Assembly (NCBI RefSeq): GCF_009497155.1
Contig: NZ_WINI01000001.1
Span: 248,001 to 312,000, forward strand
Direction: 5' to 3'
DNA from: Glaciimonas soli
GTDB taxonomy: Bacteria; Pseudomonadota; Gammaproteobacteria; Burkholderiales; Burkholderiaceae_D
DNA length: 64,000 bases
The position numbers and the translations under genes are program-made. A model generated the notes under the pieces. It was not told where the DNA came from. It worked only from the letters and a program-made list of their open reading frames with translations, and did not search any database. This document shows positions 57,720 through 64,000 of this stretch, piece after piece. The first letter of the stretch is position 1. Every line of letters starts with the position of its first letter.

Positions 57720-58868
57720 TCACCATTCAGCAAAGCTACCGTCTTTATGGCGCCAAATCGGATTGCGCCAGCGGTGGCCGATAGCGGCTCGCTCTTTCAC
57801 ATATTCTTCATTGATCTCTATCCCCAAACCTGGGCCTTGCGGAATTTTTACGTAACCTTGTTCGTAAGCGAACACGCCAGGATCTTGGACATAGTCAAGC
57901 AGGTCATTACTTTCGTTGTAATGAATCCCCAAACTTTGTTCTTGAATAAAGGCGTTATAGGACACGGCATCGACCTGCAAACAAGCTGCCAATGCAATCG
58001 GCCCTAACGGGCAATGCAAGGCAACTGCGACATCGTAGGCCTCAGCCATGCTGGCGATCTTACGGGTTTCAGTAATGCCGCCAGCATGTGACACATCCGG
58101 TTGAATGATGTCGACATAACCTTCACTTAAAATACGCTTGAAATCCCAACGTGAATACAGACGTTCGCCGAGCGCAATCGGAGTGCTGGTGAGATGTGCA
58201 ATTTCTTTGAGCGCTTCGTAGTTTTCACTCAATACCGGCTCTTCGATAAACATCAGCTTGTACGGTTCCAACTCTTTGATTAACACTTTTGCCATCGGTT
58301 TGTGAACCCGGCCGTGAAAATCGATCCCGATGCCAACATGCGGGCCTACCGCCTCGCGCACCGCTGCGACATTGGCCAACATCAATTCGACTTTTTCGTG
58401 GCTATCAACAAATTGCAACTCTTCCGTACCATTCATCTTAACTGCTGTAAAACCGCGTCCGACCGCGTCTTTTGCAGCTGCAGCGGTATCGGCAGGCCTA
58501 TCGCCGCCTATCCATGAATACACACGAATGCTATCGCGTACAGGGCCGCCAAGCAGTTGACTGATTGGGACGCCGAGTGCCTTGCCTTTGATATCCCACA
58601 GCGCTTGGTCGATACCGGCCAATGCACTCATGTGTATCGCGCCACCTCGATAAAAACCGCCACGATACAGCACGGTCCAATGATCTTCGATATTACGCGG
58701 ATCTTTGCCTATCAAATAATCCGATAACTCTTCCACTGCCGCTGCGACGCTATGGGCACGCCCTTCAACCACCGGCTCTCCCCAACCAACAACACCCTCA
58801 TCGGTTTCTATTTTTAGAAAACACCAACGTGGCGGCACAATATAAGTTGTGATTTTTGTGATTTTCAT
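57720..58868 (-). CDS. dgoD: D-galactonate dehydratase
   Basis: A 382-residue enolase-superfamily enzyme that dehydrates D-galactonate to 2-keto-3-deoxygalactonate. [36 protein letters not shown] at the N-terminus, [11 protein letters not shown] (catalytic Lys region), [47 protein letters not shown] and [14 protein letters not shown] are DgoD hallmarks. It is the last gene of the sugar operon, 14 nt after dgoA. Confidence 0.95.
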   Translation of the reverse strand: MKITKITTYIVPPRWCFLKIETDEGVVGWGEPVVEGRAHSVAAAVEELSDYLIGKDPRNIEDHWTVLYRGGFYRGGAIHMSALAGIDQALWDIKGKALGVPISQLLGGPVRDSIRVYSWIGGDRPADTAAAAKDAVGRGFTAVKMNGTEELQFVDSHEKVELMLANVAAVREAVGPHVGIGIDFHGRVHKPMAKVLIKELEPYKLMFIEEPVLSENYEALKEIAHLTSTPIALGERLYSRWDFKRILSEGYVDIIQPDVSHAGGITETRKIASMAEAYDVAVALHCPLGPIALAACLQVDAVSYNAFIQEQSLGIHYNESNDLLDYVQDPGVFAYEQGYVKIPQGPGLGIEINEEYVKERAAIGHRWRNPIWRHKDGSFAEW

Positions 58869-58882
58869 TCAGCGCTCCCTTT

Positions 58883-59506
58883 TTATCTTTTAATTGCATT
58901 CCATGCTGCGACAAAATTCCTGGCGTTTTGGCTCACTTGCCCGGCAGTTAGCCCCGATTTGTACAATGCCGATCCCAAGCCAAATCCAGTCGCGCCGGCC
59001 GCCACAAAGTGCGCCATATTTTCTGGCGTAATTCCGCCCACAGGAATCAATGCAACCTGAGCCGGTAACACCGCACGCCAGGCTTTAACGGCGTGTACGC
59101 CCAGCTGTTCTGCCGGGAACATTTTGAGAACGTCAGCACCAGCGGCCAACGCTGCGAATGCTTCCGTCGGTGTCGCAACACCGGGTGCACAAGCCAGACC
59201 CGCTTGCTTGGCGGCCTTGATAATTGCCGCATCGCCATGCGGCATCACAATGATTTCACCGCCTGCATTCTTGACATTGATGACCTGTTCGGACGTCAAT
59301 ACGGTGCCTGCGCCAACCACGCAATCTGCAGGTACAGTGGTTCTCAATAGGCGAATGCTTTCGTATGGTTCCGGCGAATTCAATGGCACTTCAATAATGC
59401 GAAATCCTGCTTCGTACAAAGCCAAACCTATCTGCGCGACTTCATTCGGTTGCACACCGCGCAAAATAGCGATCAAGCCGCATTTTTCCATTGCTGCTGT
59501 TAGCAT
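58883..59506 (-). CDS. dgoA: 2-dehydro-3-deoxy-6-phosphogalactonate aldolase
   Basis: A 207-residue class I aldolase that splits KDPGal to pyruvate and glyceraldehyde 3-phosphate. LIAILRGVQPNEVAQIGLALYEAGFRIIEVPLNSPEP contains the catalytic Glu, VVGAGTVLTSEQV follows, and the Schiff-base Lys is in ADVLKMFPAEQLG. AAAGGAAATGAG precedes the ATG. It sits 19 nt downstream of dgoK. Confidence 0.95.
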   Translation of the reverse strand: MLTAAMEKCGLIAILRGVQPNEVAQIGLALYEAGFRIIEVPLNSPEPYESIRLLRTTVPADCVVGAGTVLTSEQVINVKNAGGEIIVMPHGDAAIIKAAKQAGLACAPGVATPTEAFAALAAGADVLKMFPAEQLGVHAVKAWRAVLPAQVALIPVGGITPENMAHFVAAGATGFGLGSALYKSGLTAGQVSQNARNFVAAWNAIKR

Positions 59507-59525
59507 CTCATTTCCTTTATTGGTT

Positions 59526-60566
59526 CTAAGTAATCAATCCTGCTTGCATCGCCAAAGCCCATAAGCCGCGCTCCGTCGCTTGCATCGCGACATCTACGTT
59601 AGTGAAACCATACGCAGCGAGTGCCTGTTGATAACGCGCGCACAAGGTCGCATTGCCGATCAAGATAACGTGATCGAGTTGAAATGTTTGCTCTTCAAGC
59701 AACGCCTGCATGGCAGCGATTTCATGTCCGATTAACAAACCAGAAAGGTAATCACGTTGTTCGATACCGTTTAATACGCCTGTCAAACCCAGAGTTCGTG
59801 TGCTGAAAATCGTGGCAAGCACACCGCCTCGCCCTGCTGCAGTTTGTGCCACTTTCAGACCGCGCAAAAATGCGTCATTGTCGGAGGCATTGTTTAACGT
59901 GCAGGCATTAACGTCGTTGCCCTCACTATCCTTGTTTCGCATCGTGCGCCCCAGAATAGTGTGGTCGCACAATGCCGCATATACTTCACCAGTCATAAAG
60001 GTGTCGAAGTGCCGAATCAGTGCCGATTTATTCTGTAATGACGCAGGTTGTTGCTGCACTTGTACCCATTTCGAATGCGTACCTGGCAGGCCAATTAAGA
60101 TATTGCGGGCATTTTCTTTACTATCTTCAGTAAGCAGTGATAGCGCGCCAATCACCTGTGTTTCTTCACCGCGCATCACATTTGGCAAGATCGAATGTTG
60201 TATCAATCCAGGTACGATATGCAGCGTGTAACCATCCTGCGTTTGTACCGTCGACAATTGCCCGCCAACTTCATGCGACGCTATTGGCACTTTTTGATAA
60301 GGTACTTCGCACCAGCCCTGTGCGCTGCCGATCATGCCGCAAGCAATCACGGGAGTTTGTGGAGTGGCATGTAGCCAATCACCACACGCTTGCGTAAAGG
60401 CCAATTCAAACCCTTGTTTTTCCGCTGCTCCCATTTGCACTTCAGGCAAATGCATGATGCCCCATGGCAGATTGCGTTGCTCCAGCACCCGCCCGGCCAC
60501 ATCAAATCGATAAGCGCGTAATGAAGAAGTGCCCCAGTCCAGAGCGATTAATTTTGTTTGTGTCAT
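59526..60566 (-). CDS. dgoK: 2-dehydro-3-deoxygalactonokinase
   Basis: A 346-residue kinase that makes KDPGal. LIALDWGTSSLRAYRFD at the N-terminus and GLPGTHSKWVQVQ with FMTGEVYAALCDHTILGRTM are signatures of the DgoK family. It precedes dgoA in the operon. A 140-nt gap with a REP-like palindrome separates it from the SDR gene upstream. The ribosome binding site is weak. Confidence 0.94.
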   Translation of the reverse strand: MTQTKLIALDWGTSSLRAYRFDVAGRVLEQRNLPWGIMHLPEVQMGAAEKQGFELAFTQACGDWLHATPQTPVIACGMIGSAQGWCEVPYQKVPIASHEVGGQLSTVQTQDGYTLHIVPGLIQHSILPNVMRGEETQVIGALSLLTEDSKENARNILIGLPGTHSKWVQVQQQPASLQNKSALIRHFDTFMTGEVYAALCDHTILGRTMRNKDSEGNDVNACTLNNASDNDAFLRGLKVAQTAAGRGGVLATIFSTRTLGLTGVLNGIEQRDYLSGLLIGHEIAAMQALLEEQTFQLDHVILIGNATLCARYQQALAAYGFTNVDVAMQATERGLWALAMQAGLIT

Positions 60567-60640
60567 ATAAATCGTTTGTCTTTATGGAGCGAGAAGCGAG
60601 AACTAAGTATTACCAAATAATTGATTTGAAAAATACCGCC

Positions 60641-60666
60641 GTCATCCTCGCGAACGCGGGAATGAC
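60641..60666. repeat. REP-like palindromic element
   Basis: GTCATCCTCGCG-AA-CGCGGGAATGAC forms an imperfect hairpin. It has the GTCATTCCCGCG core of dispersed palindromic repeats known from many proteobacterial genomes. It lies in the operon between the SDR gene and dgoK. No second copy was noticed in this window. Confidence 0.6.
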
Positions 60667-60706
60667 GATGACTTTTCAATTGCTTATTTGTTCTTGCATA
60701 TAATGC

Positions 60707-61498
60707 TTAAGCCCAACCTGCATCGACAATGAACTCTTGTGCGGTACACATTGCACTGTCGTCCGCAGCCAGAAACAAGGCCATGCGCGCCAAATGCCAC
60801 GGTTGCAATTTCCCGGGTAAACACTGATTGCGCTTGATGTCTTTCTCGCCTTCAGCATCCAGCCATAAAGCAACCTGTCTTTCGGTCATCACCCATCCCG
60901 GCGAAATGGTGTTGACACGAATATTGTGCGGACCGAGATCGCGCGCCAAACCACGTGTCAGGCCAACCACGGCTGCCTTGGCCGTGGTATACACCGGATA
61001 GCCACCATTCGATAAATGCCAGCTAATCGAGCTGAGGTTGATAATCGATCCACCACCTTTCTTTTGCATGCCTGGCGCAACGGTCTGGCAAGTAAAAAAC
61101 ATAGGACGCTGATTAATGGCGATCCGGTCGTTCCAGTAATCAACGGTCACTTCTTCCCAATGATGACGCTCGTCGTTCGCCGCATTGTTGACCAGCACAT
61201 CAAAGTCGCCGAACTTTTGCGCCAATACCTGCATGGTTTTTTGCAATGCCGCAATGTCGCGAATATCGCAATATCGGAACTGTGGCTCGACCAAACCGGC
61301 CGCAGCCAGACGCTCACATAAAGCCTCGCTCGCATCTATATCAATATCGACGAAAGCTACCTGCGCGCCCTGCTCAGCAAACGCGCTGACTATTGCCGCA
61401 CCGATGCCGCTACCGCCTCCAGTGATGAACACATTCTTGCCTTTCAGACTGGGAAAATGCGCCAACTGTTCGGTTGATACTTCCTTTACTACAGTCAT
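60707..61498 (-). CDS. SDR sugar dehydrogenase (probable D-galactose/L-arabinose 1-dehydrogenase)
   Basis: A 263-residue SDR. FITGGGSGIGAAIVSAFAEQGAQVAFVDID binds the nucleotide; Asp after strand 2 suggests NAD. NNAANDERHHWEEVTVDYWNDRIAINQRPMFFTCQ, the catalytic Ser in NLSSISW and YTTAK are present. The place between AraD1-like and dgoK genes points to oxidation of galactose or arabinose to the lactone. Substrate choice is inferred from context. AGGGG precedes the ATG. Confidence 0.85.
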   Translation of the reverse strand: MTVVKEVSTEQLAHFPSLKGKNVFITGGGSGIGAAIVSAFAEQGAQVAFVDIDIDASEALCERLAAAGLVEPQFRYCDIRDIAALQKTMQVLAQKFGDFDVLVNNAANDERHHWEEVTVDYWNDRIAINQRPMFFTCQTVAPGMQKKGGGSIINLSSISWHLSNGGYPVYTTAKAAVVGLTRGLARDLGPHNIRVNTISPGWVMTERQVALWLDAEGEKDIKRNQCLPGKLQPWHLARMALFLAADDSAMCTAQEFIVDAGWA

Positions 61499-61624
61499 AT
61501 AGACCCCTATTCAATGTGACTACTTCATGCCGTATCGAAAAACCTGTGAGAGCAAGCCCGGTTGTATGTAAACGCTGTTCTCAACTTGTTTTTTATCGAC
61601 TATTTAACTGAGCAATGCTATTGC

Positions 61625-62629
61625 TTACAGCTGACGAATCAACGGTGTTGACACCGTTTCGATTGCCAGGCTATTACGGAGTGGCGGTCCGAATGTCGCG
61701 ACATCAATCTCAAATGTTTCGCCGGCAGCGACCTGAATACCGTCCGAGCAACTCAATGTCGCGGTGCCGAAGAAGTGAATATGCACGTCTCCCGGATGCC
61801 GAAACAACGGGTATTTGAAATGGTGGTATTCCAGATTGGCGACGGTATGCGACATATTCTCTTCGCCACTGACAAACGGCTTTTCCCAACGAACCTGACC
61901 GCTAGCGTCACGAATTCTCGACATACCTTCTACATGCGACGGTAAATCGCCCAATAACAAGGCCGGGCCGATCGCGCAAACCCTTAATTTCGAATGCGCC
62001 AGATAGAGATAATTCTGACGCTCAGTAACGTGATCGGAAAACTCGTTGCCAATAGCAAAACCAATCCGACATGGCGTGCCGTCCTCAGCGATCACATACA
62101 GCCCTGCAATTTCCGGCTCTTCACCGCCATCCAATGCAAAATGCGGCATCGTCAGTTCCTGCTCGCTGGCGCAAACGATGCTGCCATTCCCTTTATAAAA
62201 CCATTCCGGCTGTACACCGATTTGCCCCGGTTGCGGCTTGCCGCTCTCCAATCCCATACGAAACATTTTCATACTGTCGGTTAGCGTATCCACATCATTG
62301 ATTTTCTTGTGCATCGCATCGCGACCGTCGGCACTGCCAAGGTGCGTCAGTCCGGTGCCGGTGACATAACAATGGGCAGTATCAACGTGATCAAGCGGCG
62401 GCAAAAGACCTCCGGCCTGCGCTATCGTGATGTAGTCCAGCACGGTAGTACCAAGTCCGGCACTGGCCAGATTTTGCAACGATCTGTTGCTTGCTATTGC
62501 TGCCTGCGCCAATTGATAGGTCGAGTCATAGCCTTCAACAATCCGGATTACAAGATTATTCTTGGTACCATTTTCCAATACCCCTATCCGACGACGGCCA
62601 TCGGATTGCTTGAATTGAACCAACAACAT
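61625..62629 (-). CDS. AraD1/GguC-like protein of the fumarylacetoacetate hydrolase superfamily
   Basis: A 334-residue protein. The FAH-type C-terminal part has GGEEPEIAGLYVIAEDGTPCRIGFAIGNEFSDHVTERQNYLYLAHSKLRVCAIGPALLLGD, with acidic metal ligands. Together with the N-terminal MLLVQFKQSDGRRRIGVLENG this fits the GguC/AraD1 family found in arabinose and galactose clusters, where members dehydrate or cleave 2-keto-3-deoxy sugar acids. The ATG at 62627-62629 has GGGAGAAGC upstream; the longer frame to 62710 does not. Confidence 0.85.
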   Translation of the reverse strand: MLLVQFKQSDGRRRIGVLENGTKNNLVIRIVEGYDSTYQLAQAAIASNRSLQNLASAGLGTTVLDYITIAQAGGLLPPLDHVDTAHCYVTGTGLTHLGSADGRDAMHKKINDVDTLTDSMKMFRMGLESGKPQPGQIGVQPEWFYKGNGSIVCASEQELTMPHFALDGGEEPEIAGLYVIAEDGTPCRIGFAIGNEFSDHVTERQNYLYLAHSKLRVCAIGPALLLGDLPSHVEGMSRIRDASGQVRWEKPFVSGEENMSHTVANLEYHHFKYPLFRHPGDVHIHFFGTATLSCSDGIQVAAGETFEIDVATFGPPLRNSLAIETVSTPLIRQL

Positions 62630-62649
62630 ATGCTTCTCCCGACGACTAA

Positions 62650-64000
62650 TTAGTGTGAGTGCTTTGGCACCGCAGATCCGCGGCAGCCGACCAGAAAATC
62701 GAAATCGCAACCTTCATCGGCTTGCAAAACTCTATCTATGTAAAGCTGCTGATAACCGCTGAGCTTCGCTACCGTCTCAGCATTGGCCGCAGCTCTGGCA
62801 GTCTGACGTTGCGCCATTTCGGTCTCGCTGATATCCAGATGTAAACGCCCGGCTTCACAATCCAGTTCTATCCAGTCACCATCTTCAACTATCCCCAGCG
62901 GCCCGCCAGCAGCCGCTTCCGGTGCTACGTGCAGAACCACGGTGCCATAAGCGGTGCCACTCATGCGGGCATCCGAAATCCGCACCATATCTTTGACACC
63001 TTGTGCCAACAATTTCGGCGGCAATCCCATGTTGCCGACCTCGGCCATCCCGGGATAACCTTTGGGACCGCAATTTTTCATCACCAATATCGAACTGGCG
63101 TCGACATCCAATTCAGGATCGTTGATACGCTCTTTGTAATGTGCGAAGTCTTCAAATACCACCGCCTTACCACGATGTTTCATCAGTGCTGGCGTAGCCG
63201 CGGATGGCTTGAGCACCGCACCACGCGGCGCCAGATTGCCGCGCAAAATACAGATGCCACCGTCAGCGATCAACGGATTACCTATCGTCCGTATCACTTC
63301 ATCGTTATAAATCGGTGCGTCTTGCGTATTTTCCCAAAGCGACTTGCCATTCACCGTCAAGGCGTCTTTATGCGGCAACAGATCAGCTTCGCCCAGTCGG
63401 CGCAACACACCGGGCAAGCCGCCTGCATAGTAAAATTCTTCCATAAGGAAACGACCGGATGGCTGCAAATCGACCAGAGTCGGCGTGCCTCTGCCAATGC
63501 TGGTCCAGTCCTCCAGTGCCAAAGGCACGCCGATACGGGCAGCAATCGCCTTCAAGTGAATCACCGCATTGGTTGAACCACCGATCGCTGCGTTGACTCG
63601 GATGGCATTTTCAAATGCCTCACGCGTCAAAATTTTCGACAACCGTAAATCTTCCCACACCATATCGACAATCCGCATACCTGACATATGCGCCAACACG
63701 TAACGGCGTGCATCGACCGCCGGAATCGCTGCATTGTGTGGCAAGGATGTTCCCAGCGCCTCTGCCATGCAAGCCATGGTCGATGCCGTTCCCATCGTGT
63801 TGCACGTACCTGCCGAGCGTGACATACCGGATTCGGCAGCTAGAAATTGATGCATGCTGATCTGCCCGCCTTTGACGGCCTCACTCAATTGCCAGACCGC
63901 AGTGCCGGAACCAATGTCTTTACCTTCGTGCTTACCATTCAGCATAGGGCCGCCGGTGACAACAATCGCAGGAATATCGCAACTGGCGGCTCCCATCAGC
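62650..64000 (-). CDS. IlvD/Edd-family sugar-acid dehydratase (probable L-arabinonate/D-galactonate type), partial at the 5' end
   Basis: The last 449 or so residues of an iron-sulfur dehydratase; the N-terminus lies beyond the right edge. AGTCNTMGTASTMACMAEALG and VMKNCGPKGYPGMAEVGNMGLPP hold two of the cluster Cys, and AIGGSTNAVIHLKAIAARIGV and RISDARMSGTAYGTVVLHVAPEAAAGGPL are family motifs. The sugar context makes L-arabinonate (or galactonate/fuconate) dehydratase more likely than IlvD. It is the first visible gene of the operon, 20 nt before the AraD1-like gene. Confidence 0.9.
   Translation of the reverse strand, partial: LMGAASCDIPAIVVTGGPMLNGKHEGKDIGSGTAVWQLSEAVKGGQISMHQFLAAESGMSRSAGTCNTMGTASTMACMAEALGTSLPHNAAIPAVDARRYVLAHMSGMRIVDMVWEDLRLSKILTREAFENAIRVNAAIGGSTNAVIHLKAIAARIGVPLALEDWTSIGRGTPTLVDLQPSGRFLMEEFYYAGGLPGVLRRLGEADLLPHKDALTVNGKSLWENTQDAPIYNDEVIRTIGNPLIADGGICILRGNLAPRGAVLKPSAATPALMKHRGKAVVFEDFAHYKERINDPELDVDASSILVMKNCGPKGYPGMAEVGNMGLPPKLLAQGVKDMVRISDARMSGTAYGTVVLHVAPEAAAGGPLGIVEDGDWIELDCEAGRLHLDISETEMAQRQTARAAANAETVAKLSGYQQLYIDRVLQADEGCDFDFLVGCRGSAVPKHSH

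Overview
The window comes from a betaproteobacterium of the order Burkholderiales, most likely a lower-GC member of the Oxalobacteraceae. That placement rests on gene order and protein style (gmk-rpoZ-spoT; hfq-hflX-hflK-hflC-hisZ-purA; ndk-rlmN-pilW-rodZ-ispG-hisS-yfgM-bamB-der; surE-pcm-nlpD-rpoS-rlmD). The genus is inference; no rRNA or tRNA gene was seen. Sixty-one protein-coding genes are supported. There is no CRISPR array, insertion sequence or prophage.

Layout. 1-930: 3'-truncated cyoA (cytochrome bo oxidase subunit II) on the minus strand, divergent from an MFS transporter (1080-2426). 2.7-9.5 kb: prfC, dctA and the gmk-rpoZ-spoT group. 9.6-15.4 kb: an SH3-domain exported protein, a PHP phosphoesterase, an SDR enzyme, a phosphoribosyltransferase, purA and hisZ. 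15.7-35.8 kb: a long, almost entirely minus-strand housekeeping block covering membrane protease control (hflKC), RNA chaperone (hfq), ribosome GTPases (hflX, der), outer-membrane assembly (bamB), isoprenoid synthesis (ispG), tRNA charging (hisS), cell shape (RodZ-like), type IV pilus (pilW), rRNA modification (rlmN, rlmD), sigma S and stationary-phase repair (rpoS, nlpD, pcm, surE). One plus-strand Bax-inhibitor-1 gene interrupts it.

36.0-53.8 kb: a tightly packed, unidirectional aryl-polyene (APE) pigment operon of 18 biosynthetic and transport genes, followed by one small secreted-protein gene that ends in a strong terminator. It contains the KS/CLF pair, a second KS, KR, dehydratases, two ACPs, an aryl:ACP ligase, thioesterase, glycosyltransferase, two acyltransferases, a LolA-like carrier, an MMPL exporter and a DUF3261 lipoprotein. 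Three traits set it apart from the E. coli-type cluster: a MIO-type aromatic amino-acid ammonia-lyase, a flavoprotein carrying the WxWxIP motif and the lysine typical of flavin-dependent halogenases, and fusion of the ligase to a dehydratase domain while the usual glycosyltransferase-acyltransferase fusion is split in two. No head-group methyltransferase is visible. Inference: the product is an aryl polyene whose starter comes from an aromatic amino acid and whose ring may be halogenated or otherwise oxidised.

54.1-64.0 kb: carbohydrate genes. galE and a DUF1289 gene are followed by an oxidative (De Ley-Doudoroff/Weimberg-like) sugar-acid cluster: SMP-30 lactonase, a GbpR-like LysR regulator, and the minus-strand operon IlvD/Edd-family dehydratase (cut by the window end), AraD1/GguC-like protein, SDR sugar dehydrogenase, dgoK, dgoA, dgoD. 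Together they would oxidise D-galactose (and probably L-arabinose) to the aldonate, dehydrate it and cleave it to pyruvate.

Non-coding signals include clear bidirectional terminators (about 4461-4490 and 30212-30241), a run of three stem-loops ending in a terminator directly before hisZ, a perfect 17-bp inverted repeat with arms 91 bp apart upstream of the LysR gene, an inverted repeat at the predicted start of the APE transcript, and a REP-like palindrome inside the sugar operon.
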